64,000 nt of DNA from Photobacterium sanctipauli (GTDB lineage Bacteria; Pseudomonadota; Gammaproteobacteria; Enterobacterales; Vibrionaceae), in the NCBI RefSeq assembly GCF_003026495.1, contig NZ_PYMA01000008.1:1-64000 (forward strand). The letters are read 5' to 3'. The first letter of the stretch is position 1. The number at the start of each line of letters is the position of its first letter. Position numbers and translations under genes: made by a program. Shown one piece after another: positions 43,117-52,956 of the stretch. A model generated the notes under the pieces. The model saw nothing but the letters and a program-made list of their open reading frames with translations, did not search any database and was not told where the DNA came from.

Positions 43117-45051
43117 CTAATACTTGGTTGCCAACTCGTTAGGCTGCAATAGCGGAATATCCGTATCCGTCAGGCCACCGTAGTAGACCTCGAACATCAA
43201 AATATTCTGCACATAGCCCCGAGTTTCGGTAAACGGAATCGCTTCAATGAAAGCATACACGTCCAACTTACCATCGGTTTCCTTGCGCCAACGTACCACC
43301 CGCGACGGGCCGGCATTATAGGCGGCAAAGGCAAAAATCCGGTTGTTGTCATAGCGCTCCAGCATCATTTTCAAATAGCCGCTACCCAAGCGGATATTCA
43401 CCCCCGGATCAAACAAGCTGTTCTTGCCGGCATAGTTGCGCCCGAGCTTTTGCGCGGTTTCCTTGGCCGTTGCCGGCATTAGCTGCATCAATCCCCTTGC
43501 CCCGACCGGAGAGACGGCTTCAACGTTCATGGCACTCTCTTGCCTTGCCAAAGACATCATGGTGATGGTCGACAGCTCACGCTTTTTGCTAAAGAAATCA
43601 AACCACCATTTATGGGCGATCGGGAAGCGAAGCTCCAGATGATCCCACAACTTGCCGGCGATGGTTGCCTGCACAGCCAAGTGGTGCCACTTATTGGCAG
43701 CGGCATAGGCAGCCAGCAAGGCGATTTGCTCGCCATCCAGTCCACGCAACAAGTAATGCCACTCACGGTTGGCATCCAGCAGCTTGTCCTGGGCGATCAG
43801 CTCTTTGATCCGTGCCAATGTGGTGTCGTATTCCTTCACCTTGGCGACATCAAACTGCACGGTTTTGACCGGGTACTCGATGGGCTCGTCCAATACCGTG
43901 GCCGCTGCCACGCTATAAAAATCACGCTGGCCAAGAATAGAGCGATAGCCTTGCTCTGCCTGCTCATCGTTGCCCGCGTATTCCGCTAGCCTTGCTTGCC
44001 AAAATACCCAACGATTACTTTGCTTGGCATCATCCGGCAACGCAGCGATCCACTTACCGACGTCATCCCAGTCAGCCTCCCTGATCGCCATTCGGATCCT
44101 GCGCTCAATCAAGCGGTTACTGGTGCTGGTCGCAATGTGCTTATCGCGCCATTGCTGCAATTTTTCATCATCGGTAGAAAATAATCGACCAGCCACATAG
44201 TCAGCCAATGATTGGCGCTTTTCTTTGCTAAAGTGCTGGCCATCCATGGTGCGCTGATATTGCTTCACCGCTTCTCGCACATCACTGCGGGCCTGCTTCT
44301 TATAGGCCAGTTCGGTTAGGTTTTGGTTGAAGGGGGTCACCTTGCTGCGCTTGGCATAACTGGCCACGCCCTCTGGCTTATCAAAAAGCGATAATATGGC
44401 TTTGCCGCGATCCCGGCCCCCGCCTTTGCTAATTTGCTTGTTAAGGTAGTTCAGGCGACTACGGTTCCCCTCGGCATACACCAGCAACATGCGTTCGAGC
44501 ACCAGCACATTGGTGCGCTTGCCTGCCTTCTGCCAGCTTGCCAACAAAGGATCGCAAGCATCACTGATCGATTTTCCCGTTAGCCAAAGGGATTGCGCCC
44601 CCTGCCAAGCCACGTCCTTATTGCCGAGCTGGCTTTGGGCATAGTAGTAATGGCAACGCAACAGCTCGCTGCGCGGCGGCATCGGTTGGACATCAACGAA
44701 ATTCTGCCAGCGGTTGGAGTCCGCAAGGTGGATCAGGTATCGGTCGTTGATGGTATTGCTAAAAGGCAGGCGCTTATGTTCCTCAACAAAGGCTTCCACC
44801 TCTGCCGGAGTTTTGGTCGATAGGTCGCGAGAAAAACGACGATAGTCGAGGTAAGGCACTAGCGGGTAATCATCCAGTTTACCGCGCAGTTGTTGGTAGG
44901 CATCCAAATCGCCCTCTTCCAGCGATACTTGGGCTTGCTCGTACCATTCACGTTGCTGCTCAAGCGTGGCGGCACCCACTGAAGATACCAGCCCCCCGGC
45001 AACAACCAACAACAGGCCTGATAGTAATTTACGGCTTAGACTGACGCTCAC
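43117..45051 (-). CDS. slt: soluble lytic murein transglycosylase Slt70
   Basis: A 644-aa periplasmic enzyme cutting peptidoglycan to 1,6-anhydromuropeptides. Signal peptide RKLLSGLLLVVAGGLVSSVGA; a long superhelical U-domain of helical repeats (~30-450); C-terminal lysozyme-like domain with LARQESAMNVEAVSPVGARG, where the catalytic Glu is ~505, and LMQLMPATAKETAQ, FAFAAYNAGPSRVVRW. Typical length. Precedes trpR. Confidence 0.95.
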   Translation of the reverse strand: MSVSLSRKLLSGLLLVVAGGLVSSVGAATLEQQREWYEQAQVSLEEGDLDAYQQLRGKLDDYPLVPYLDYRRFSRDLSTKTPAEVEAFVEEHKRLPFSNTINDRYLIHLADSNRWQNFVDVQPMPPRSELLRCHYYYAQSQLGNKDVAWQGAQSLWLTGKSISDACDPLLASWQKAGKRTNVLVLERMLLVYAEGNRSRLNYLNKQISKGGGRDRGKAILSLFDKPEGVASYAKRSKVTPFNQNLTELAYKKQARSDVREAVKQYQRTMDGQHFSKEKRQSLADYVAGRLFSTDDEKLQQWRDKHIATSTSNRLIERRIRMAIREADWDDVGKWIAALPDDAKQSNRWVFWQARLAEYAGNDEQAEQGYRSILGQRDFYSVAAATVLDEPIEYPVKTVQFDVAKVKEYDTTLARIKELIAQDKLLDANREWHYLLRGLDGEQIALLAAYAAANKWHHLAVQATIAGKLWDHLELRFPIAHKWWFDFFSKKRELSTITMMSLARQESAMNVEAVSPVGARGLMQLMPATAKETAQKLGRNYAGKNSLFDPGVNIRLGSGYLKMMLERYDNNRIFAFAAYNAGPSRVVRWRKETDGKLDVYAFIEAIPFTETRGYVQNILMFEVYYGGLTDTDIPLLQPNELATKY

Positions 45052-45353
45052 ATCACCATCCTATTCTTTGTTCATCCATGTCGAATTAGGCCATACGTTT
45101 CTTTGCTTATCCTTGCTATGTCAGTTATTGCATACTACCTAGTACCTAACAAGCGTCTAACAATAAGATTGGAAACAGGTCAAACCATCACGCTGGCGAT
45201 ATCTTGTCACCGATACTGATGACAAAGTGACCAAGGCCTAAATCCAGACGGGTATTTATTCAGCTTACGCACTAATTATGAACATTGCTGTTAAACTTAT
45301 GTCCAGAACAGGTAAAATACCCCTTTCCATTAGTCTAGAGATCGCAAACGGAT
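45052..45353. other. divergent promoter region between slt and ettA
   Basis: 302 bp with no gene. A possible ettA promoter is TTAAAC, 16 nt, TAAAAT (45292-45319); a slt promoter cannot be placed with confidence. Confidence 0.4.
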
Positions 45354-47021
45354 ATGGCTGAATACGTCTATACCATGTCGCGCGTGGGTAAAATCGTCCC
45401 ACCTAAGCGTCAAATTCTTAAAGATATTTCATTAAGCTTCTTCCCTGGTGCCAAAATCGGTGTCCTAGGTTTGAACGGTGCAGGTAAATCGACCCTGCTA
45501 CGCATCATGGCAGGCATCGACACCGACATCGAAGGTGAAGCTCGCCCACAACCAGGCCTTAAAGTCGGTTACCTACCACAGGAGCCGGTACTGGACGAAG
45601 AGAAATCAGTCCGTGAAGTGGTTGAAGAATCAGTGGCTGACGTTAAAAATGCGCTGACTCGCCTTGACGCTGTTTACGCCGCTTACGCAGAACCAGATGC
45701 AGATTTCGATGCGCTAGCCAAAGAGCAGGGTGAACTTGAAGCCCTGATCGAAACCAAAGACGGCCACAACCTAGACATGCAGCTAGAGCGTGCCGCTGAC
45801 GCACTTCGCCTACCTGAGTGGGATGCGAAAATCAAACACCTATCGGGTGGTGAGCGTCGCCGTGTTGCTATCTGTCGTCTACTACTCGACAAGCCAGACA
45901 TGCTGCTGCTTGACGAACCGACTAACCACCTTGACGCAGAATCTGTTGCTTGGCTTGAGCACTTCCTGGTTGACTACAGCGGTACTGTTGTGGCGATTAC
46001 CCACGACCGTTACTTCCTAGACAACGCTGCAGGTTGGATCCTAGAACTTGACCGTGGTGAAGGTATTCCATGGGAAGGTAACTACACCTCTTGGCTTGAG
46101 CAGAAAGACGCACGTCTGAAGCAAGAAGCATCCCAAGAGAAAGCTCGCCAGAAGACCATCGAGAAAGAACTTGAGTGGGTTCGCCAGAATCCTAAGGGTC
46201 GTCAGGCTAAATCTAAAGCCCGTATGGCGCGCTTTGAAGAGCTAAACACCAGCGACCACCAGAAGCGTAACGAAACCAACGAACTGTTCATCCCGCCGGG
46301 TGAGCGCTTGGGTGACAAGGTTATCGAAGTGAAGAACCTAACCAAGTCGTTTGGTGATCGCGTACTTATCGATGACCTATCGTTCAGCATGCCTAAGGGT
46401 GCAATCGTGGGTATCATCGGTGCCAACGGTGCGGGTAAGTCAACCCTATTCAAGATGCTAAGCGGCACAGAGCAGCCTGACTCAGGTACGGTTGAACTTG
46501 GCGAAACAGTCAGCCTGGCTTCTGTTGACCAGTTCCGCGACAGCATGAACGACGACAACACGGTTTACCAAGAGATCTCCGAAGGTGCCGACATCATCAA
46601 GATCAACAACTTTGAAATCCAAGCGCGTGCTTACTGCTCACGCTTCAACTTCAAAGGCAGCGATCAGCAGAAGCGCATCGGCGAACTATCGGGTGGTGAA
46701 CGCAACCGTGTTCACCTAGCGAAGCTACTGAAAGCGGGCGGCAACGTATTGCTACTCGATGAACCGACCAACGACCTTGACGTTGAAACGCTACGTGCCC
46801 TTGAAGAAGCACTGCTTGAGTTCCCTGGCTGTGCCATGGTTATCTCGCACGACCGTTGGTTCCTAGACCGTATCGCCACTCACATCATCGACTACCGTGA
46901 CGAAGGCCAGGTTAACTTCTTCGAAGGTAACTACACCGAGTACACCGACTGGTTGAAGAAAACGCTGGGTGCACAGGCGGCTGAGCCACACCGCATCAAG
47001 TACAAGCGCATCGCTAAGTAA
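45354..47021 (+). CDS. ettA: energy-dependent translational throttle protein EttA (ABC-F)
   Basis: A 555-aa ABC-F protein binding the ribosomal E site. Two ABC domains: Walker A GLNGAGKST (~40) and GANGAGKST (~357); signatures HLSGGERRRVAICRLLL and ELSGGERNRVHLAKLL; Walker B LLLDEPTNHLDAES and LLLDEPTNDLDVET. The inter-domain PtIM region (EKARQKTIEKELEWVRQNPK) matches EttA. Length equals E. coli EttA (555). Confidence 0.96.
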   Translation: MAEYVYTMSRVGKIVPPKRQILKDISLSFFPGAKIGVLGLNGAGKSTLLRIMAGIDTDIEGEARPQPGLKVGYLPQEPVLDEEKSVREVVEESVADVKNALTRLDAVYAAYAEPDADFDALAKEQGELEALIETKDGHNLDMQLERAADALRLPEWDAKIKHLSGGERRRVAICRLLLDKPDMLLLDEPTNHLDAESVAWLEHFLVDYSGTVVAITHDRYFLDNAAGWILELDRGEGIPWEGNYTSWLEQKDARLKQEASQEKARQKTIEKELEWVRQNPKGRQAKSKARMARFEELNTSDHQKRNETNELFIPPGERLGDKVIEVKNLTKSFGDRVLIDDLSFSMPKGAIVGIIGANGAGKSTLFKMLSGTEQPDSGTVELGETVSLASVDQFRDSMNDDNTVYQEISEGADIIKINNFEIQARAYCSRFNFKGSDQQKRIGELSGGERNRVHLAKLLKAGGNVLLLDEPTNDLDVETLRALEEALLEFPGCAMVISHDRWFLDRIATHIIDYRDEGQVNFFEGNYTEYTDWLKKTLGAQAAEPHRIKYKRIAK

Positions 47022-47060
47022 TTTGGGTTATCACCCCAATGACTTAAACGCGATAGACAC

Positions 47061-47087
47061 AAAGGGCTGCATCATGCAGCCCTTTTT
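47061..47087 (+). terminator. terminator after ettA
   Basis: AAAGGGCTGC-ATCAT-GCAGCCCTTTTT, a strong stem with a T tract. Confidence 0.9.
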
Positions 47088-47153
47088 CATAGCTTGTCTT
47101 GTCATGGCTTTATCTTTTCATTGCTTTGACCCGCCCGCCATCAAGTGGACGCG

Positions 47154-48542
47154 TTACATCGCCACCCGCTCAAAGGCCGTTAGCGCCTCTTGCAGATCTT
47201 CCACCGCAATTATTTCGATGCCATTGACCTGGCGGCTCGCATTCGCCTTAGGCACTATTGCCCGGGTGAAGCCTTGCTTGGCAGCCTCGCGGATACGCTC
47301 GACACCATTGGCCGCCGGGCGGATATCGGCATTCAAGCCAATTTCACCAAATACCAACACATCCTGCGGGATCGGCGCATTCTTGAAGCTGGAGAAAATG
47401 GCCAGCAACACCGCCAAGTCAGCCGAGGTCTCTTCCACCTTGATACCGCCAACACAGTTAACGAAAATATCCATGTCAGACAGCATCACCCCGCCATGGC
47501 GAGCCAATACCGCAATAGACATTGCCAAGCGGTTACCGTCGTAGCCGACGGTCAAGCGGCGCGGGTTCTCGGTCACCGAGTTATTACAAAGGGCCTGTAC
47601 TTCCACCAGCAACGGGCGTGTTCCTTCCCATAGCGTGGTACACACCGAGCCAGCATGGTTTTTGTCTGAGCGGCTTAGAAAGATAGCTGATGGGTTCTTG
47701 ACCTGCTTCATACCCGCTTCGGTCATGGCAAAGAAGCACGACTCGGAATCGGCACCAAAACGGTTCTTTGAGGTACGCAATACCCTGAACTTCTCGTCGG
47801 CCGTCGACGATAGGGCAAACAAGCCATCGACGATATGGATCAGCTGCATCGGACCCGCCACGTTCGAGTCTTTATTGATGTGGCCAACAATCATGAAGGT
47901 GACGCCTTCGGTCTTGGCGAATCGGGTCAGCGCGGCTGCCGACTCTTTTACCTGGCTCGGGCTCCCCGCAGCCGAATCGTTATGGGCAACCGTCATGGTT
48001 TGGATGGAGTCGATGATCACGAACTCGGCCTTTTGCGACCGAATGTGCTCAATGATTTGCTCGACCGAGGTTTCGGCAACCACATTGATGTTATCAAGGT
48101 TCTGGGTACCCAAGCGCTTGGCGCGCTGCGAGATCTGGTGGATCGATTCCTCACCCGACACATACAACGACGCCTTGGTGCCCGCGACCGAACCGATGCT
48201 TTGCAGCAACAAGGTGGACTTACCCGCCCCCGGATCGCCACATAACAGCAATACCGAGCCCGGCACAATACCGCCGCCCAGTACCCTATCCAACTCAGAA
48301 ATGCCCGAGCCAAAACGAGGGAGATCTTTGCTCTCGACCTCTGATAGCTTCTGCACCTTGGTGGCAGCACCGGCATAGCTGCTGGCCCCCGCCGCACTTG
48401 CCGCTCCTACCGCCGCACGGGTTTTCGGTACGGTAAACTCAGTTATGGTATTCCACGCCGCACAGGCGCTACATTGTCCTTGCCAGCGAGGAAAGTCGGC
48501 ACCGCAATCGCTACATACGTATGCCCGCTTGGTTTTGGCCAT
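47154..48542 (-). CDS. radA: DNA repair protein RadA
   Basis: A 462-aa RecA-like helicase for recombination-intermediate processing. N-terminal C4 zinc finger YVCSDCGADFPRWQGQCSAC; Walker A GDPGAGKST (~100); the RadA-specific KNRFG motif (~258); a C-terminal Lon-like domain. AAGGTGACAA precedes the ATG. Divergent from the PilZ gene. Confidence 0.96.
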   Translation of the reverse strand: MAKTKRAYVCSDCGADFPRWQGQCSACAAWNTITEFTVPKTRAAVGAASAAGASSYAGAATKVQKLSEVESKDLPRFGSGISELDRVLGGGIVPGSVLLLCGDPGAGKSTLLLQSIGSVAGTKASLYVSGEESIHQISQRAKRLGTQNLDNINVVAETSVEQIIEHIRSQKAEFVIIDSIQTMTVAHNDSAAGSPSQVKESAAALTRFAKTEGVTFMIVGHINKDSNVAGPMQLIHIVDGLFALSSTADEKFRVLRTSKNRFGADSESCFFAMTEAGMKQVKNPSAIFLSRSDKNHAGSVCTTLWEGTRPLLVEVQALCNNSVTENPRRLTVGYDGNRLAMSIAVLARHGGVMLSDMDIFVNCVGGIKVEETSADLAVLLAIFSSFKNAPIPQDVLVFGEIGLNADIRPAANGVERIREAAKQGFTRAIVPKANASRQVNGIEIIAVEDLQEALTAFERVAM

Positions 48543-48688
48543 TTGTCACCTTGATTATAAGCAAAATTGTCTGTTTCCCAGCAGGGATAGCATTTTGGGT
48601 AAAAATTGCCACCTCTTCAGGTTACATGCTCAAGTTTTTACTGCAAAATGCAGATAATAAACTACGGACTCACTATATAAAAAGAACT

Positions 48689-51043
48689 ATGTTGCTCGAC
48701 GCCCATAAAGGATTACTCGAAAAGCTGATCCCTGTCTACGATAGCGAAGACTTTGAAGACGTCTTCCAGATGATGACAGACGGTGAAGATGGCCCGACCA
48801 AGCTGAAGATAAAAATGGAGTTGCACCGGATCATGGCGCCCTGTCGCCAAATCGTCGATCTGCGCGGCAAGGTAAAGGGGGAATGCCGCCCCTACGAGCT
48901 TGACGGCCTGACCCACTGGCTAGACGATGTGGCCATCAACACTTACCACAAGCGGATCAAGGTATTCGGGGGCAAGTTCCGACTCGGGCTATACGAAGCC
49001 TTGATGAATACCCGCAATAACTTTCGCGTCCTGCACCAGCAACAGAAGTTGAGCCCGCAGCAAGAAGCACCCATCGAGCAACGCGATACCCAGTTCGATG
49101 CCCCTGTGATCCGCTTTGGTCATTACCTCACCCGGGGGGAAAACCGACTGCAGCTGGCCACGTCGGTCAACCTGGAGCTGCCATTCAACCAAACGGTCAA
49201 CGGCATCACATCGGATATTTCCTATTCCGGCGCCAAGTTCAAGGTACCGGCCGCGTTCAAATACAACCTCGGGATGTCTATCACCGCCCGCTTTCCCAAA
49301 CTCGCCGAAGTGCTCAACGAGCCAAGGCTAAACCAAGGGATCGACTACCGTATCCTTGGCATTGACGAAAGCAAAGAGAACGACAGCTTCAAGTGGCTAC
49401 GCCTGAAAATCACCAGCGACAATACCCTGATCAAATGGGCCATTGAGCAAAGCCTCTGGGCCACGCGCCATCGGACCCGCAAGAACCACGAAGACAAGGT
49501 CATCAAAACCCGAACCAAGGGCTATGAGCACTGCTTCCTCAAGCACAGCGCATCCATGCCGCTGTTCTTTGCCGGCTCAACCCTGAAGTACTGCTTGCTC
49601 ACCCAGCACAACAAGCACTTGTGGGATGACTGGCACGACGAGCGCAACCAACCGGTCATCAACCACTTGCTGTCAGAAGACCGCATGGCAAGCCTTGGCA
49701 AAGCCGGGCTTAAACAGTGCAGCACGCTGCTTTACAGCTTCCGCCACGACCACGACGGCAAATCGTATTTCTACTCGGCGGCCCTGCCGGAAATGACCAT
49801 CGAGCAGCGTCATTTATTCTGGCATATCGGTGCCCCGCGCAGCAGCTGGCGGGTGAGCCGACTGACAGTCCAGCCTATCGAGCAAGAAGATATCGAGCGA
49901 TTAAAAGAGATCGCACCGGAAATGGTCGAGCAAATGGGATCCCTGACCCATATCGGCTTGCTGCAAGACTTAACCAATAGCAAGGCCAATCAAGATTACC
50001 GCTTGGCCGTTAAACCACAGCTCACGGGCAAGGCACTGCAAGCATTCCGCCACCAGCGCAACCCCATTGCCAAAGCCAAAGCGGTCTACTTCGATCCGAA
50101 ACCACAACGCTGCGAAGCCCGCTTCCTGCTAGATACCGAGGTGATCTTCCACCACCCAAGCCATGCGGCAGTTAAAGGCAAAACAGTCGACTTCTCGGCG
50201 CGGGGATTGAACCTCCAGCTTGATACCCCGCTGCCCGCTTGCCGAGACGATGAGGTCACCGTGTCGTTCCCGCAATTGGAAAGGCTCGATAAAAAGACCG
50301 TCTTGGGTAGCATCCCTTATAAGGTGATCCGCGTTAGCCCGGATCACCTCAATATCCAGCTTACCACCGGCAGCGGTGCCCAAGCCGCGCAAGGGGAGCA
50401 CTTCCTGCGCAAGCTGATCCAGCACAATGAAAACAAGCTGGTCATGACCGAAGAAAAACTGCCAACCGGCGAACTGCTGATGGCCATGCACCAAATGCTG
50501 CTGAGCCGACTGAACAGCGTGCCGTACTTTGGGGAAAAGGTGGATCATAAAGTTAGGGTGAAAGCGATTGGCTGCAACTTCCCGCTCCCCCCGATTGCCA
50601 GATTGCTAAACCAAGTCGGCGGGGAAGATCGCTTCTCGGTGGAGCCGCTGTTTAAAAACCGCGTGAAGCAAATGCTGGCTGAAACCATGCGACCGGTAGA
50701 AGTCCGCCAGCCCTATATCCATGAACTGTACCTCTGGGTGCAAAGAAAAGGCGATAGCATCAGCCATATCGAAAGTAAGCTGATCAACGACTTCAATAGC
50801 ATCGATGAGCGCATCAATTTCATCAAGGGGGCAAAGAAGCACGGTGAGTTTATGGCCATTCGCGTTACGGCCGTGCCTGTACTCAGCCCGATGACCGCCT
50901 TGATTGGCAAAGAGCTCGGTGAACTCGCCCGCATGACGCTGCACCGGGCAAGGGCGCTAGAAGAAGAGCTTAGCTCGCTTATCGGCTGCGGTGAGCTGCA
51001 TGATATTACCGACGAGGTCTTGGTGAGGCTGGAAATCAAATAG
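48689..51043 (+). CDS. large protein with two complete PilZ domains (c-di-GMP receptor)
   Basis: A 784-aa protein. PilZ motif set 1: RGENR (~149-153) with DISYSG (~175-180). Set 2: RCEAR (~473-477) with DFSARG (~500-505). Both match RxxxR and (D/N)xSxxG, so both could bind c-di-GMP. The rest has no domain I recognise, and no signal peptide or membrane segment is evident from the chosen start. The ATG at 48689 is chosen; the frame is open to 48521, but that would overlap the radA start. Between radA and serB it is in the place of V. cholerae VC2344, which I recall as PlzC. Confidence 0.85.
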   Translation: MLLDAHKGLLEKLIPVYDSEDFEDVFQMMTDGEDGPTKLKIKMELHRIMAPCRQIVDLRGKVKGECRPYELDGLTHWLDDVAINTYHKRIKVFGGKFRLGLYEALMNTRNNFRVLHQQQKLSPQQEAPIEQRDTQFDAPVIRFGHYLTRGENRLQLATSVNLELPFNQTVNGITSDISYSGAKFKVPAAFKYNLGMSITARFPKLAEVLNEPRLNQGIDYRILGIDESKENDSFKWLRLKITSDNTLIKWAIEQSLWATRHRTRKNHEDKVIKTRTKGYEHCFLKHSASMPLFFAGSTLKYCLLTQHNKHLWDDWHDERNQPVINHLLSEDRMASLGKAGLKQCSTLLYSFRHDHDGKSYFYSAALPEMTIEQRHLFWHIGAPRSSWRVSRLTVQPIEQEDIERLKEIAPEMVEQMGSLTHIGLLQDLTNSKANQDYRLAVKPQLTGKALQAFRHQRNPIAKAKAVYFDPKPQRCEARFLLDTEVIFHHPSHAAVKGKTVDFSARGLNLQLDTPLPACRDDEVTVSFPQLERLDKKTVLGSIPYKVIRVSPDHLNIQLTTGSGAQAAQGEHFLRKLIQHNENKLVMTEEKLPTGELLMAMHQMLLSRLNSVPYFGEKVDHKVRVKAIGCNFPLPPIARLLNQVGGEDRFSVEPLFKNRVKQMLAETMRPVEVRQPYIHELYLWVQRKGDSISHIESKLINDFNSIDERINFIKGAKKHGEFMAIRVTAVPVLSPMTALIGKELGELARMTLHRARALEEELSSLIGCGELHDITDEVLVRLEIK

Positions 51044-51091
51044 TCCCGCTAGGCTATGGGCTGACTGGCCTTGGTACGGCTTTGGCTTAGC

Positions 51092-51117
51092 CACTGCTAC
51101 CCCGCGGGGTAGCAGTG
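51092..51117. terminator. 26-bp perfect palindrome between convergent genes
   Basis: CACTGCTACCCCG and CGGGGTAGCAGTG, a 13-bp perfect arm pair without loop. No T tract. It lies between the convergent PilZ gene and serB and may stop both transcripts. Confidence 0.5.
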
Positions 51118-51134
51118 CTTGAATTAGGATTGCG

Positions 51135-52100
51135 TTACCAACCCAGACGTTGCGGCAATAGCGAGGCCGACAGCAAGCAAACCACCGCGCCAAGATCGGC
51201 GTAGCGCACCGCGACCGGCGCCTGCTCCTCGACCTTAGGCTTGGCATGGTAGGCAACCCCCAAACCCGCCGCATTGATCATCACCAGATCATTGGCACCG
51301 TCACCCACGGCAATGGTGTTGTGCGGGGCGATGTCATATTGCTGGGCAAGTTCACGCAAAATCTCTGCCTTGGCATTGGCATCAACCACATCTCCCAGCA
51401 CTTTTCCGGTTAGCTTGCCGTCAATGATTTCAAGGGTGTTCGAGCGGGCATCAACCAGTTCAAGCTCTTGCTTTAGGTAGTCGGAGAAGTAGGTAAACCC
51501 GCCAGAAGCTATCGCTGCCTTCCAGCCATAATGATGCAAGGTGGCAACCAACTCGCGTAGCTCCGGCATCATCGGCAAGGTTTTGCGTACCGATTCAAGA
51601 ATGGCTTCATCCGCGCCAGCCAGGGTGCCAACACGCTGGCGCAAGCTCTGCTCGAAATCCAGCTCGCCTTGCATCGCCCGCTCGGTCACTTCCGCCACCT
51701 GCTCGCCGACACCGGCCAACTTGGCGATTTCATCGATGCACTCGATCTGGATCGCCGTCGAGTCCATGTCCATCACCACCAAGCCGGGTTCAGAGAGATC
51801 CGGCAGTTCGCGGATATCGGCAATATCCAGCTGGTAGTGGGTGACACACTGCTCTAGCAACAACGAATACGGGTTAGCAACCAATAGGCAATCGTAGTTC
51901 CCCACCTTCCAGACGGCAGTGATCACCAAATTATCTTCAAGGGCATATTCGATACCGGCCACCGTTGCAACGGTGATCGAGCGACCGTAGATCAGCGTGG
52001 TGGACTGGCTCCGCTGGTGGTTGGTGGCACTGACAACCTCGGGATAACGGTTTAATAGTGAAGTGTGTTTCCTGATTTTAAGCACAATCTTTACTTCCAT
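51135..52100 (-). CDS. serB: phosphoserine phosphatase SerB
   Basis: A 321-aa HAD-family enzyme for the last step of serine synthesis. The HAD motif VVMDMDSTAIQIECIDEIA (~110), SGGFTYFSDYLK and GDGANDLVMINAAGLGVAYHAKPKV are present. The N-terminal ~100 residues are the regulatory region common to gammaproteobacterial SerB. Divergent from ytjB. Confidence 0.95.
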   Translation of the reverse strand: MEVKIVLKIRKHTSLLNRYPEVVSATNHQRSQSTTLIYGRSITVATVAGIEYALEDNLVITAVWKVGNYDCLLVANPYSLLLEQCVTHYQLDIADIRELPDLSEPGLVVMDMDSTAIQIECIDEIAKLAGVGEQVAEVTERAMQGELDFEQSLRQRVGTLAGADEAILESVRKTLPMMPELRELVATLHHYGWKAAIASGGFTYFSDYLKQELELVDARSNTLEIIDGKLTGKVLGDVVDANAKAEILRELAQQYDIAPHNTIAVGDGANDLVMINAAGLGVAYHAKPKVEEQAPVAVRYADLGAVVCLLSASLLPQRLGW

Positions 52101-52188
52101 GTTAGAGTAATGCCTTAAAACTACCCTATTGCAAAATCATAGGGCAAGCCTCAATATGCATTTTGGACCTTAAAGCTAGCCTGAAATC

Positions 52189-52800
52189 ATGAAACTAAAG
52201 AAAACACGCTTTCAACGACTGTGGCAATTTACGGTACTCGTAAGTTGTTTTGCTGCGATCATTGCCATGCTTGAGTACGGTTCAGACATTACCCAGCGCA
52301 ACTACCGCGCCCTCAGCGAGCAAACCCAGCAGCTTTCACGCCTAGTGGTACGCCAAGCCGCCGATACCGCCGCGATGGATTTGGTGGACAAGAAGCAAGA
52401 CAACCTACAACTACTGGTTCAGCGCCTCTCTGCCGAGCCATTGATCTTGGATGCCAGCATCTACGATGTCGAGGGGGTCACCCTTGCCAAAACCGAAGAA
52501 GCGATGCCGCTCGAGCAAGTCACCGGGCTGTCTACCCCGCTATCGGTTGCCAGCATCGGTCGCCAGCAGCTTATCGAGCCTATCCAGTCCGAAGGACAAG
52601 TGGTCGGCTTCCTGCGTATTACCCTTGAGCACGGCAAAGTCGTCAGAGACATCACCAACGACGTCGATTACATGACGAATGTCATTCGCGGGCTGGTCAT
52701 TGCCGCCTTGGGCGTTGGCTTCCTGCTGGCCTTCACCTTCGGCCGCCGCAAAGACATTTGGCACTTTCCGTTTTTGCTAACCGCAAACTCGAAAGATTAA
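52189..52800 (+). CDS. ytjB: YtjB/AhpA family membrane protein
   Basis: A 203-aa membrane protein with an N-terminal segment (FTVLVSCFAAIIAMLEYG) and a C-terminal one (VIRGLVIAALGVGFLLAFTFG) flanking a ~140-residue periplasmic domain. It is the conserved neighbour of serB (E. coli ytjB/smp). Function unclear. Confidence 0.85.
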   Translation: MKLKKTRFQRLWQFTVLVSCFAAIIAMLEYGSDITQRNYRALSEQTQQLSRLVVRQAADTAAMDLVDKKQDNLQLLVQRLSAEPLILDASIYDVEGVTLAKTEEAMPLEQVTGLSTPLSVASIGRQQLIEPIQSEGQVVGFLRITLEHGKVVRDITNDVDYMTNVIRGLVIAALGVGFLLAFTFGRRKDIWHFPFLLTANSKD

Positions 52801-52866
52801 CCGCCATAGGTTGGCAACTGGTAATCAATAGTCAGTATCGAGAAGCGGCCGTATAACGGCCGCATT

Positions 52867-52898
52867 AAAAAAGGGCTTGCCGCATGGCAAGCCCTTTT
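52867..52898. terminator. bidirectional terminator between ytjB and deoD
   Basis: AAAAAAGGGCTTGCC-GCAT-GGCAAGCCCTTTT; an 11-bp perfect stem with A and T tracts. A second GC-rich hairpin, GCGGCCGT-ATAA-CGGCCGC, lies just upstream at ~52844-52863. Confidence 0.88.
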
Positions 52899-52956
52899 AG
52901 CTTTAGCTTTAGCTTTCGGAAGCTATCGGTTTTATCTCAAACCGAGTGACGCAATC

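Noticed and set aside
47635..48378. 247-codon frame opposite radA
   Set aside because: Antisense shadow of a full-length conserved gene.
52895..52913. (TTTAGC)n short tandem repeat after the ytjB terminator
   Set aside because: Only about three units, directly following a T tract; no sign of function.
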